A stretch of 64,000 nucleotides of DNA from Streptomyces xylophagus (GCF_000716435.1 NZ_JNWO01000032.1:62001-126000); one strand, 5' to 3'; numbered from the stretch's first letter, positions 18,924-26,800 are shown. Numbers and translations: made by a program. Notes: generated from the sequence alone by a model not told the origin.

Positions 18924-20681
18924 ATGACCCAGCCGCCCCCGCCCCCACCGAACCAGCCCCCGCAGCAGGGCGGCTTCGGCCCACCCCAGGACCAGCCCCC
19001 GCAGCAGCCCCCGCCCCCACCGGGCTACGGCTACCCGCAGGCACCGCCCCCGCCCCAGCAGCCGGGTTACGGCTACCCCGGCCGGCAGCCCAACCCGTAC
19101 GCGCAACCGCCGCAGCCGCAGCCGCCGTACGGGCAACCGCCCAACCCCTATGGCCAGCAGCCCGGTTACGGCTACCCGGGGCAGCCGACCATGCCGCTGC
19201 ACCCGCAGCCGGGCCAACCGGGCGGCGGGGGACGGAAGTTCGGGGCGTCCGCGGTGATCATCACCGCCGCTGTCGTGGCCATCGCGCTGATCGTCGGAGG
19301 CGGGATCTGGTACTCGTCCACGTCCGGCAAGAACAACAAGGCCGACGACAAGAAGACCACCGCCGACTCCACCCCCTCGGACAACAAGGGCGGCACCGGT
19401 GGCACCACCTCCGGCGGCAAGGAGAAGGTGCCCGCCGACACCGCCTCCAAGGTCCTCTTCCAGGTCCCGATGCCCAAGGTCAGCGACACCATGGTGACGT
19501 CCGGTTCCTGGCTCACCGACAAGGTGTACGCCAAGAGCGGGGCCGCCGAGGTCGACGGCTACGACCGTGCCACCGGCGCCAAGCAGTGGACGATCAAGCT
19601 CCCCGGCCCGGTCTGCCAGGCCACGAAGAACACCACCACGGACGGCAGGACGGCGATCATCTACGAGCCCGCCATGCCGACCAAGGACAAACCCTCGCAC
19701 GGCTGCAGCCAGATCGCGGCGCTCGACCTCAACGCGGGCACCAAACTGTGGACGAAGACCGCCAACTCCGGTGACCAGCCGATCAGTTTCGAGAACGTCA
19801 CCGTCAGCGCGAACACGGTCGCCGTCGGCAGCACCGACGGCGGGGCCGCCTTCGACATCTCCACCGGCAAGGTCCTGTGGAGCCCCAAGGTGGCCGACTG
19901 CTACGACGCCGGCTACGGCGGCGGCGCCAAGCTGGTCGCGGTCCGCCGCTGCGGAACGTACGACTCGCCCGTCCTCCACATCCAGACCATCGACCCGGTC
20001 TCCGGGAAGGTGATCTCGGACTACAAGATGGCCCAGGGCATCGAGTACGCGAGCGTCGTGTCGACCGACCCGCTGGTCGTCGCGGCCGACGTCGGCGACA
20101 GCGCGGGCGACGGCAGCGGCATCTCGGACTTCTTCTCCATCGACAACAAGACGGGTGCGCTGCGCGCGCACATCTCGGCGCCGGGCAAGCAGTACGCGGG
20201 CCGTTGCGACGGCATCACCCGCGTCGAGTACTGCACCGAACTGGCCGTAGGGAACGACCGGTTGTACGTGCCGACCGAGGAGCACGACGGCTCCGGCGAC
20301 TCCTACAGCAAGACCAACGAGATCGTCGCCTTCGACCTCGCCACCGGCAAGCAGACCGGCCAGCGCGCCGACGCGGGCGACGGCTACACCGTCACCCCGC
20401 TGCGCATGGACGGCAGCAACCTCATCGCCTACAAGTCCCCGCCCTACGACAAGGGCGGCCAGATCGTCAGCATCGACGGCAGCTCCTTCAAGGAGACGAC
20501 GCTGCTGGAGAACCCGAGCACGGAGACGGTACGGGACACGGAGACCAGCTTCCTGCCGGACTACGCGGAGATCCTCTTCTCGGAGGGGCACCTCTACATG
20601 TCGGCGGTCTACGCGGACAAGCCCTCGTCGTCCTCCACCGACGACAAGGACCTGGCGATCGCCTTCGGCACCGGCAGCTGA
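18924..20681 (+). CDS. Membrane-anchored PQQ-like beta-propeller protein (paralogue B)
   Basis: A 585-residue paralogue of the preceding gene with the same order: Pro/Gln-rich head with YGYPQ and YGYPGQP motifs (1-100), one transmembrane helix (about 108-128), a Lys/Asp/Thr linker and a propeller domain. Blades include 'DLATGKQTGQ' and 'DISTGKVLWSP'. The two proteins share the domain plan and the motif 'SYDAGGQIVSV'/'PYDKGGQIVSI' near the C-terminus, so they look like an old tandem duplication. The ATG is used with GAGGTACTCGTC upstream. A weak hairpin, CATTCC/GGAATG (20692-20712), follows. Confidence 0.85.
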   Translation: MTQPPPPPPNQPPQQGGFGPPQDQPPQQPPPPPGYGYPQAPPPPQQPGYGYPGRQPNPYAQPPQPQPPYGQPPNPYGQQPGYGYPGQPTMPLHPQPGQPGGGGRKFGASAVIITAAVVAIALIVGGGIWYSSTSGKNNKADDKKTTADSTPSDNKGGTGGTTSGGKEKVPADTASKVLFQVPMPKVSDTMVTSGSWLTDKVYAKSGAAEVDGYDRATGAKQWTIKLPGPVCQATKNTTTDGRTAIIYEPAMPTKDKPSHGCSQIAALDLNAGTKLWTKTANSGDQPISFENVTVSANTVAVGSTDGGAAFDISTGKVLWSPKVADCYDAGYGGGAKLVAVRRCGTYDSPVLHIQTIDPVSGKVISDYKMAQGIEYASVVSTDPLVVAADVGDSAGDGSGISDFFSIDNKTGALRAHISAPGKQYAGRCDGITRVEYCTELAVGNDRLYVPTEEHDGSGDSYSKTNEIVAFDLATGKQTGQRADAGDGYTVTPLRMDGSNLIAYKSPPYDKGGQIVSIDGSSFKETTLLENPSTETVRDTETSFLPDYAEILFSEGHLYMSAVYADKPSSSSTDDKDLAIAFGTGS

Positions 20682-20882
20682 CCACCCTCATCATTCCCGA
20701 ATGCCAGGAATGCGAAAAAGTCCATCGATCCGGGGCACTTCTCACCAGTAGGGGCAGCGCAACGTCGAACAAGCGTGTAGCTTCCGGGGGCATGAAGAGC
20801 GGGGGTGCTGGGGGCCCTCTGTTCTTGGGGACCGGTGGGCATCCATAGTGGGCATCCATTGGGGGGACTGGGGGGTTGCTCG

Positions 20883-21575
20883 ATGGGAGTGCGGCTGATG
20901 GTGGTCGACGACCACCGATTGCTCGCCGAGGCACTGGCCTCGGCACTGAAGCTGCGGGGACACCGGGTGCTGGCAGCGGCCGCACCCGCGGCGGGCGCGG
21001 CCGAGCTGGTGATCACCCGCGCCCCTGAGGTATGCCTCCTCGGCACGGCGACACCGGCCGAACCGGGCATCTTCGACCCGGTGATAAAGATCAAACGGGA
21101 ACGCCCACAGGTCGCGGTCCTCGTCCTGGGCCCGGTCCCGAGCCCCCGAGGCATCGCGGCGGCCTTCGCGGCAGGCGCGTCGGGCTACGTCCGGCACGAC
21201 GAGCGCATCGAGGGCGTGGAGCGCGCGATCATGAAGGCGAGGGCGGGGGAGGCGGCCGTAGCCCCCCAACTCCTGCAAGGCGCCTTCAGCGAGTTGCTCA
21301 ACCCGGCAGCCCAGCCGGACGACGAGGGCCAACGCCTGTTGCAGATGCTGACACCGAGGGAGGTGGAAGTCCTGGTCAGGGTGGCCGACGGCGAGGACAC
21401 CCGCCTGATCGCGGCGGGCATGGGCATCGCCCCGTCGACGGCCCGCACGCATGTGCAGAGGGTGCTGATGAAGCTGGGGGTGGGTTCGAGGCTGGAGGCG
21501 GCAGCACTGGCGGCGAGGACGGGCCTACTGGACAGGGCGGGCCCACTGAACAACACCGCCGGCACCGACTTCTAA
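20883..21575 (+). CDS. Orphan LuxR-type regulator with degenerate receiver
   Basis: A 230-residue protein with a NarL-type layout: receiver-like domain (1-115) and LuxR helix-turn-helix (about 160-222, 'LTPREVEVLVRVADG...STARTHVQRVLMKLGV'). The acidic pair in 'MVVDDHRLLAE' is kept. The phosphoacceptor Asp expected after 'PEVCLL' is replaced by Gly in 'LLGTATP', and the conserved Lys is lost in 'GASGYVRHD'. It therefore probably works without phosphorylation. No kinase gene is adjacent. The ATG at 20883 gives the normal receiver start; 26 open codons upstream look non-coding and contain the doubled GGGCATCCAT. The TAA stop abuts a partial copy of the GGGGCGCGGGGAA repeat (21576-21588). Confidence 0.9.
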   Translation: MGVRLMVVDDHRLLAEALASALKLRGHRVLAAAAPAAGAAELVITRAPEVCLLGTATPAEPGIFDPVIKIKRERPQVAVLVLGPVPSPRGIAAAFAAGASGYVRHDERIEGVERAIMKARAGEAAVAPQLLQGAFSELLNPAAQPDDEGQRLLQMLTPREVEVLVRVADGEDTRLIAAGMGIAPSTARTHVQRVLMKLGVGSRLEAAALAARTGLLDRAGPLNNTAGTDF

Positions 21576-21593
21576 GGGGCGCGGGGAAGCGGG

Positions 21594-21821
21594 TCAGCCG
21601 TGACGATCGACACGGCCGGCGGTCGGCGTTCCGGACCGTATGCCGTGGAGGAGGGCGGCTAGGGCTGCGGGGGTGGTGGTGAGGGCGGTGGTGGGGGTTT
21701 CGCTTTCGCGGAGGTGGAGGGTGGTGGGGGTGGTGGCGAGTTCTATGCAGTTGTCGCCGTCGCCGTTTCCCGAGAAGGACGACTTCTGCCAGTTGTCGGG
21801 GGTGGTCACGGCGGGCCTCAC
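21594..21821 (-). CDS. DUF397 small protein
   Basis: A 75-residue protein with the DUF397 hallmark 'NWQKSSFSGNGDGDNCIELA', followed by a variable tail. In streptomycetes DUF397 proteins are encoded next to XRE/DUF5753 regulators and are thought to be cognate modulators, as in the BldB/WhiJ-type systems. The GTG start overlaps the stop of the regulator by 4 nt (GTGA), so translation is coupled. A second possible start lies four codons in (GTG at 21809), which would give the more common short N-terminus. Confidence 0.88.
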   Translation of the reverse strand: MRPAVTTPDNWQKSSFSGNGDGDNCIELATTPTTLHLRESETPTTALTTTPAALAALLHGIRSGTPTAGRVDRHG

Positions 21822-22669
21822 AGTTCCTTCGCCAGCTGGTGGATGAAGTCACGCGAACGTGTGGGTTCGAGTGACTCAGATTCCAGCATACGGAAGAGCG
21901 TTCGAAAGGCGCCGAGTTGGGCCTCGGAGTCGATGAATCCCGCGCCGTGGGGTGCATCGCGTACCGCAGTGTCCAGCTTGGGCACGGCGCCGCCCGCGTA
22001 CATCATGGCGTTCGAGGCACCGCCGAAGCCGTCGAGGTCGAAGGGAATGACGCGCACGGTGATGTGGTCCGCTTCGGAGAGTTCCAGGATGCGTCCGAGT
22101 TGCGTCCGCATGGCGGCGCGGTCGACGGCTCGGATACGCAGCGCCGCTTCGTGGATCACCAATTCGTACGGCGTGGGGTTGGGGCCCTCGATGATCACCT
22201 TGCGTTCCATTCGGTGGCCGACCCGCAACTCCAGCTCTTTGCTGGGGAGTTTGGGGAATCGGTACGAGGACACGGCACGGGCATAGTCCTCCGTCTGGAA
22301 CAGGCCTGGGACGTGCAGGAACTCCACATCCAGCCGGTAAGTGCAGTGATGCTCCAGTTCGGCGAGGTCCAAGAACGGCGTGGGCAGCAGGCCCTGGTAC
22401 TTTTCCCACCAGCCGCGTGTCCGGTCGGTCGCCATTGCCACCAGGGCTCCGACCAACTCCTCGTCCGCGCAGGAGTAATGGGCGGCAAGGCTGCGCACGC
22501 GCTCTTCGCTGACACCCGCGATCCCGGACTCGATCTGACTCATCTGGGCGGAGCTGGACCCGACCAGTGCGGCAGCTTCAAGCGCCTTGAGTCCTGCGGC
22601 CTCCCGAAGTTTCCGCAGTTCAACGCCCAGACGTTCCTGGCGTGCGGTGGTCTCCCGCCTGCGTGGCAT
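21818..22669 (-). CDS. XRE-family regulator with DUF5753 domain (WhiJ-like)
   Basis: A 283-residue protein. The N-terminal XRE helix-turn-helix (about 10-70, 'LRKLREAAGLKALEAAALVGSSSAQMSQIESG') is followed by a DUF5753 domain (about 95-275) with 'VPGLFQTEDYARAV' and 'FIHEAALR'-like features (here 'VIHEAALR'). The family includes WhiJ-like developmental regulators paired with DUF397 proteins. The ATG at 22669 is chosen because GGGAGGAAG stands 5-7 bp upstream; an in-frame ATG 27 bp earlier lacks this. The divergent gene on the other side is a truncated ATP-binding protein, the third usual member of such loci. Confidence 0.92.
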   Translation of the reverse strand: MPRRRETTARQERLGVELRKLREAAGLKALEAAALVGSSSAQMSQIESGIAGVSEERVRSLAAHYSCADEELVGALVAMATDRTRGWWEKYQGLLPTPFLDLAELEHHCTYRLDVEFLHVPGLFQTEDYARAVSSYRFPKLPSKELELRVGHRMERKVIIEGPNPTPYELVIHEAALRIRAVDRAAMRTQLGRILELSEADHITVRVIPFDLDGFGGASNAMMYAGGAVPKLDTAVRDAPHGAGFIDSEAQLGAFRTLFRMLESESLEPTRSRDFIHQLAKEL

Positions 22670-22895
22670 GACTTCCTCCCTGGCCTCAACTGCCATGAGG
22701 CCGTGACTCGTTCGAGGGGCAGATTACGGCAACGACTTGCGCGGGCCCAAATTTCACCCGTACCGTCGGTGACGCGACACACACGCTGCGAAACCCGGGA
22801 CCCCGGAAGCGCACCACCCCGTCCTGCCATGACGGCGTGACAGGCCACCGCCCGCGAACCGCATCAACTCCCCACACCACCAACGGAGTTCACGC

Positions 22896-23075
22896 ATGCC
22901 CGAAACCGAGCCCGAACCCTGGGAGTACTCCCTCTCCGTCCCGCACGACCGCCGTGCAGTCACCGTCTGCCGCCGAACCCTGCGCCTGGTCCTCACCGTG
23001 CACGGCCTCATCCGCGTCGCGGACACCGCCGGGCATCGCGGCAAGTACGTGTGGTGCGAACTGGGGGTGGCGTAG
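22896..23075 (+). pseudogene. Truncated RsbW-like ATP-binding protein
   Basis: A 59-residue frame with a clear ATG and CGGAG upstream. Residues 9-43 ('WEYSLSVPHDRRAVTVCRRT...') match the first helix and strand of the anti-sigma-like HATPase proteins that usually accompany XRE/DUF397 pairs. The following segment, which should hold the N box ('ELVTNAVRHT'-type), is replaced by about 14 unrelated residues and a TAG. The break is about 25 bp before the left arm of an inverted repeat. It is probably a remnant of a gene cut by rearrangement, though a small functional protein cannot be excluded. The family assignment is from memory. Confidence 0.6.
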
Positions 23076-23100
23076 CGACCAGTTCGTCCCCGACCAACTA

Positions 23101-23131
23101 AGTGGTCGGCTCCGGAAGCCTTCGGGGTTGA
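23101..23131 (+). repeat. Left inverted-repeat arm of MerR-clamp cassette
   Basis: The 31-bp arm AGTGGTCGGCTCCGGAAG + CCTTCGGGG + TTGA recurs inverted at 24564-24596. The right arm differs only by two single-base insertions. The TTGA at its inner end is the start of the -35-like TTGACC of the next gene. Confidence 0.8.
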
Positions 23132-23158
23132 CCCTCGACTTGGTAGAGGGCTCAGAGT
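23128..23158 (+). promoter_or_regulatory. MerR-style promoter with 19-bp spacer and dyad
   Basis: TTGACC (23128-23133) and a weak -10, CAGAGT (23153-23158), are exactly 19 bp apart, the elongated spacing typical of MerR-controlled promoters. A dyad CCCTC-N9-GAGGG (23132-23136, 23146-23150) is centred in the spacer, where MerR dimers bind. Autoregulation by the gene downstream is inferred. Confidence 0.6.
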
Positions 23159-23177
23159 TCCGGGTGTGGAGAGCGAG

Positions 23178-24263
23178 ATGCGCAGTATCGGTGAGATGGC
23201 CAGGGACAGTGGACTGAGTGTGAGTGCCCTGCGGTTCTACGACGGTGCCGGCGTGCTGGTCCCGGCCTGGGTGGATCCGGTGAGCGGCTACCGCTGGTAC
23301 GGCCCCGAGCAGCTTGAAGAGGCCCGGTTGCTGGCCCGGCTGCGCCGGGCTGGTATGCCGTTGGCGGACATTCGGCTGGTGCTGGCCGGCTGGTCCAGTG
23401 AGAACACCGACCTGGTGCGGAAGCTGCTTCAGGCGCATCTGTGTCGTCTTGAACTGGGGCTGTCCGATGCCCGCATTGAGTTCTCCGCGGTCCGAGCGCT
23501 ACTCGAATGCAGGGAGAATCCCATGGCTTTGCTCCGCACCGACACCACCGTCCGGTTGGCTGTCTCCGCGCCTGAGTTGGCCGCGGCGTTGGACGCGGTC
23601 CGCTTCGCCGCCAGTACCGACCCGGAGCTGCCGATGCTCGGCGGTGTCCTGTTCGACATCGAGGGTGAGACGCTCCATGTCGTGGCTACCGACCGGTACC
23701 GGATGGCAGTCGCACAAGCCGGTACCACCGGGCATGGCGGGCCCCGTGTGCAGGTCATCGTGCCGTCCCCGCTCGTCGACGCGATGCGAGCGCTGCTGAG
23801 TGACGACGTATCCGTCCAGCTCACTGTGGACGGTGACCGCGTGGCCTTGGAGGCAGGGGACCGTCAGGCCGCTGGGCAGCGTCTCCATCACGACTTTCCT
23901 GATTATCGTCGCCTCGTCCGCTTGCCGGCAGGGCACCGTGCCCTCGTCGATGTCCCGGCTTTCCGGGCGGCGGTGGAAACCGGCTCCGTCCGCGTCAGCG
24001 AGGTGCGCGAGCAGGACGGCGTGTCCTGTGACCTCAGCTTGCTCAAGGTGGCGGCCGACGGCACGGTCCACGTCTGTGAAGACGGTGACGACGGCCAGGG
24101 CAACATCGCCGTCAATCGCGAGTTCCTGCTGCATGCCCTCGCCGCCGGGGCCCGGGACCAACTGATTCTGGAGTTCGGCGTCCCTACGGCGCCCCTGGCG
24201 ATCCGCCGGACCGACGGCGAGGGCACCTTTTCGATGCTGATGCCTGTCCGCCTGGAAAATTAA
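23178..24263 (+). CDS. MerR regulator fused to DnaN-like sliding-clamp domains
   Basis: A 361-residue fusion. The N-terminus (1-70) is a MerR winged helix ('SIGEMARDSGLSVSALRFYDGAGVL', 'GYRWY', 'LARLRRAGMPLADIR'), followed by a helical segment (75-118). From about 123 it resembles DNA polymerase III beta, with 'LGGVLFDIEGETLHVVATDRYRMAVA', 'FPDYRRLVRLP' and the clamp-like C-terminus 'FSMLMPVRL'. Thus clamp domains 2 and 3 appear present and domain 1 is replaced by MerR. The ATG has GGAG 6 bp upstream; a GTG at 23166 would be nearly leaderless given the promoter and is the alternative. The gene is alone between inverted repeats. It may sense replication or DNA damage; this is inference. Confidence 0.85.
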   Translation: MRSIGEMARDSGLSVSALRFYDGAGVLVPAWVDPVSGYRWYGPEQLEEARLLARLRRAGMPLADIRLVLAGWSSENTDLVRKLLQAHLCRLELGLSDARIEFSAVRALLECRENPMALLRTDTTVRLAVSAPELAAALDAVRFAASTDPELPMLGGVLFDIEGETLHVVATDRYRMAVAQAGTTGHGGPRVQVIVPSPLVDAMRALLSDDVSVQLTVDGDRVALEAGDRQAAGQRLHHDFPDYRRLVRLPAGHRALVDVPAFRAAVETGSVRVSEVREQDGVSCDLSLLKVAADGTVHVCEDGDDGQGNIAVNREFLLHALAAGARDQLILEFGVPTAPLAIRRTDGEGTFSMLMPVRLEN

Positions 24264-24274
24264 CCGGTCTGCTT

Positions 24275-24305
24275 CGGAAGTCCTTCGAGGTCCTTCGAGG
24301 GTTGA
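24275..24305 (+). repeat. Third copy of the arm motif with a 10-bp tandem duplication
   Basis: CGGAAG, then TCCTTCGAGG twice in tandem, then GTTGA. It matches the inner half of the flanking arms, in the orientation of the left arm, 12 bp after the MerR-clamp stop. Confidence 0.65.
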
Positions 24306-24334
24306 CTCCGGAGCCGGGTGCTGTGTGGCGTTGG

Positions 24335-24550
24335 TCAGACGCCCGGGGTGGCGAGGTACAGGGCGAAGCCCCAGGTGGTAACGGAGCCGCCCTAGTGCAG
24401 GCGCATGAGCTTGATGCTTTCGCCGGCGGCCAGTTCGCCGTCCACGTGGGCGAACTGGCCGCAGTGGCGGACGTGCACGGCGGCCAGCTGGGGCCAAGCC
24501 GTGCGGGCCTGCGCGGTCAGTCTCTGGGCGCAGGAAAAATCCTTCGCCGC
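24335..24550 (-). pseudogene. Decayed small conserved actinobacterial protein gene
   Basis: On the minus strand one frame reads 'AQRLTAQARTAWPQLAAV', then 'FAHVDGELAAGESIKLMRLH', a TAG (24394-24392), and continues in the same frame 'GGSVTTWGFALYLATPGV' to a TGA at 24337-24335. This resembles a family of about 90-residue proteins where the interrupted residue is the Tyr of 'RYGGS', so TAC has become TAG. The 5' end lacks a start codon and abuts the right inverted-repeat arm. It is therefore nonsense-mutated and 5'-truncated. The family was recognised from memory and its function is unknown. Confidence 0.6.
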
Positions 24551-24563
24551 CCCGGCACCATGA

Positions 24564-24596
24564 TCAACCCCCGAAGGACTTCCGGAGCCGACCACT
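24564..24596 (-). repeat. Right inverted-repeat arm of MerR-clamp cassette
   Basis: The reverse complement reads AGTGGTCGGCTCCGGAAG, then T, then CCTTCGGGG, then G, then TTGA. It matches the left arm at 23101 apart from the two inserted bases. The arms bound a 1,496-bp segment. No flanking target duplication is evident. Confidence 0.8.
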
Positions 24597-24616
24597 GAGC
24601 AACTCGGCGAGCACGG

Positions 24617-24745
24617 ATGCCCTAGGGGTGCGGGGCTGTATCGATGTGCGGCTCCGCCGCGCGGGCGCGACCGGTGCAGGCCCACTGGCCAACTCGGCCC
24701 GCACCGACACCCCTAGGGGCGCGGGGAACTGCGCGACCAGCCACA
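24617..24745 (+). repeat. Two adjacent interspersed intergenic repeats (copy 3 and a variant)
   Basis: A variant unit at about 24621-24672 (CCTAGGGGTGCGGGGCTGTA followed by TCGATGTGCGGCTCCGCCGC) is followed by a full copy of the GGGGCGCGGGGAACTGCGCG-type core at 24716-24745. That core is identical to the rpfB-downstream copy over 30 bp. The 506-bp gap 24264-24769 otherwise holds only the decayed gene and the cassette arm. Confidence 0.75.
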
Positions 24746-24769
24746 GCCCACCCGCACCCGGCACACGGC

Positions 24770-25090
24770 CTAAGCCCCCTCGTCCTCCTCCGGCAGCTCC
24801 ACCGGAGGTACCGGCCGCAACTTCACCCACCCCAGGAAGAAGATCCCCAGCAACAGCATCGCGATCCCGGTCCACAGATTGATGTTGACGCCCTCCGCCT
24901 TGTCGAGCGTGGCCTGTGACGGGTTGATCCCGGCGATCGTGACGATCACGCCGTAGACGACGAACAACCCACCGATGATCACGCGCAGGTCGAACAGGCG
25001 GGACGCAGTCGTGGACTTGCCCTCCAGCTCACTGACCTCGCGCTGGACGTCGTGCCCCGGGTGTTCGGAGTGCTCTGAGTTCTCAGACAT
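24770..25090 (-). CDS. Small two-helix membrane protein next to symporter
   Basis: A 106-residue protein with a charged Glu/His-rich head (1-30). Two predicted transmembrane helices (about 33-53 and 72-90) are followed by a Pro/Glu-rich tail. There is no domain of known function. It starts 21 bp after the stop of the Na+/solute symporter gene on the same strand, so it is almost certainly cotranscribed and may be an accessory subunit. The ATG has GAGAGACC upstream. Confidence 0.82.
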   Translation of the reverse strand: MSENSEHSEHPGHDVQREVSELEGKSTTASRLFDLRVIIGGLFVVYGVIVTIAGINPSQATLDKAEGVNINLWTGIAMLLLGIFFLGWVKLRPVPPVELPEEDEGA

Positions 25091-25111
25091 GGTCTCTCAA
25101 TCCTCCCGCGA

Positions 25112-26800
25112 CTAGAACGAGAACGGGATGTAGCAGAGGGCGGCCAGGATCACCGCGCCCCAGCCGAGCAGGGCGGGACGGCGATACCACGCGTCGTCGC
25201 CGGCGGCGGGCGCCTCGGTCATGCCGGGGGACGTCGTGCCGTAGACGAGCCCCTGGAGTTGTTCCGCAGACTTCGGCTGGGTGAACAGGGACACCACGAA
25301 CATGACCACCGCCCCGGCGACGAACCCGGCGATCGCGGAGACGAAGTTCGCGCCCTGGTCGGAGGGGATGGAGATGATGCCCTGCTTGTAGATCCAGAAG
25401 TAGTTCACCATCGCCGTCACCGTGCCCGCGAGCAGGCCCCAGAAGCCGGACTTCGGGGTGGCCCGCTTCCAGAACATGCCGACGATGAAGACGACGAACA
25501 TCGGCACGTTGAAGAAGGAGAAAAGGGTCTGGAGGTAACTCATGATGTTCGAGAACGACGAGGCGAGGAACGCCGTGCCTACCGACGCCGCGACGCCGAT
25601 CACCGTGATGAGGCGGCCGAAGCGCACGTAGTACGAGTCCTCGCGGCCCGTGACGACGTACTTCGCCCAGATGTCGTTGGTGAACACGGTGTTGAAGGAT
25701 GACACGTTGGCCGCCATACCGGCCATGAACGCCGCCAGCAGCCCGGTCACCGCGATGCCGAGGACGCCGTTGGGCAACAACTCCTGCATCAGGTACGGGA
25801 TGGCGTCGTTGTACTGGAGGTCCGAGCCACTCGTGCCGATCTTCGGGACGAGCGCCGCGGCGACCAGCCCCGGGATCATCACGAGGAAGACGATGAAGAC
25901 CTTCGGGTACGCGGCGATCAGCGGGGTGCGCTGAGCGGCCGAGAGGTTCTTCGCGGAGAGCGCGCGCTGCACCTCGGCGAAGTTGGTCGTCCAGTAGCCG
26001 AAGGAGAGGACGAAGCCCAGGCCCAGCACGATGGTCAGCCAGTTCGCCCCGAGCGGGTTGACGCTGCCGATGCCGGTGCCGCCCCACGCGGTGGTGAAGT
26101 TGTGGCCGTGGGCCGCGTCGAGCTTGTCGGTCAGCCCGTCCCAGCCGCCGACCTTCTTCAGGCCGAGGTAGGAGATGGGGATGAGGGCCGCGAGGATCAC
26201 GAAGAACTGGAGCACTTCGTTGTAGATCGCGGACGACAGACCGCCGAGGGTGATGTACGCGAGCACGAAGGCACCGGCGACGATGATCGCCACCCACTGC
26301 GGCCAGCCCAGCAGCGCCTCGACGACGATCGCGAGGGCGTACAGGTTCACGCCGGCGATCAGGATGGCCGCGAAGGCGAACAGGACCGAACTCAGCAGAT
26401 GCGCCCACTTGTCGAAGCGCAGCAGCAGGAACTCGGGGACCGAGCGCACCTTCGAGCCGTAGTAGAAGGGCATCATCACCAGGCCGAGGAAGACCATGGC
26501 CGGGATGGCGCCGATCCAGTACCAGTGGACGGTGTACGCGCCGTACTGCGCGCTGTTGGCGGCCATGCCCAGGATCTCGGTGGCGGCCAGGTTGGCCGAG
26601 ATGAAGGCGAGACCGGTGATCCAGGCGGGCAGGGAACGCCCGGAGAGGAAGAAGTCGAGGCTCGTCTTCACCGATCTGCGGGCGGCGAAACCGATGCCCA
26701 GGACGACGACGAAGTAGATCGCCAGGATCGTGTAGTCGAGCCCGTTGGTGGGGAGTCGGAGCCCGGCGGCGAGAGAGGTGGGGGGCTGCAGAGTCTGCAT
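25112..26800 (-). CDS. Sodium/solute symporter (SSS), probable galactose uptake
   Basis: A 562-residue SSS-family transporter with about 14 transmembrane helices. It shows SGLT-type features: 'LDFFLSGRSLPAWITGLAFISANLAATEILGMAANSAQYG' at the first core helices and 'GLLAAFMAGMAANVSSFNTVFTNDI' near 330-355. The latter matches the Na2-site helix of vSGLT relatives. The start is taken at the ATG preceded by AAGGTGA; a TTG one codon earlier is possible. It is divergent from galT-galE-galK across 156 bp, which argues for galactose or a related sugar as substrate. That substrate is inferred from context. Confidence 0.9.
   Translation of the reverse strand: MQTLQPPTSLAAGLRLPTNGLDYTILAIYFVVVLGIGFAARRSVKTSLDFFLSGRSLPAWITGLAFISANLAATEILGMAANSAQYGAYTVHWYWIGAIPAMVFLGLVMMPFYYGSKVRSVPEFLLLRFDKWAHLLSSVLFAFAAILIAGVNLYALAIVVEALLGWPQWVAIIVAGAFVLAYITLGGLSSAIYNEVLQFFVILAALIPISYLGLKKVGGWDGLTDKLDAAHGHNFTTAWGGTGIGSVNPLGANWLTIVLGLGFVLSFGYWTTNFAEVQRALSAKNLSAAQRTPLIAAYPKVFIVFLVMIPGLVAAALVPKIGTSGSDLQYNDAIPYLMQELLPNGVLGIAVTGLLAAFMAGMAANVSSFNTVFTNDIWAKYVVTGREDSYYVRFGRLITVIGVAASVGTAFLASSFSNIMSYLQTLFSFFNVPMFVVFIVGMFWKRATPKSGFWGLLAGTVTAMVNYFWIYKQGIISIPSDQGANFVSAIAGFVAGAVVMFVVSLFTQPKSAEQLQGLVYGTTSPGMTEAPAAGDDAWYRRPALLGWGAVILAALCYIPFSF

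Noticed and set aside
23101..24596. Cassette considered as a classical insertion sequence
   Set aside because: No transposase frame and no target-site duplication are visible; only the inverted arms support mobility.
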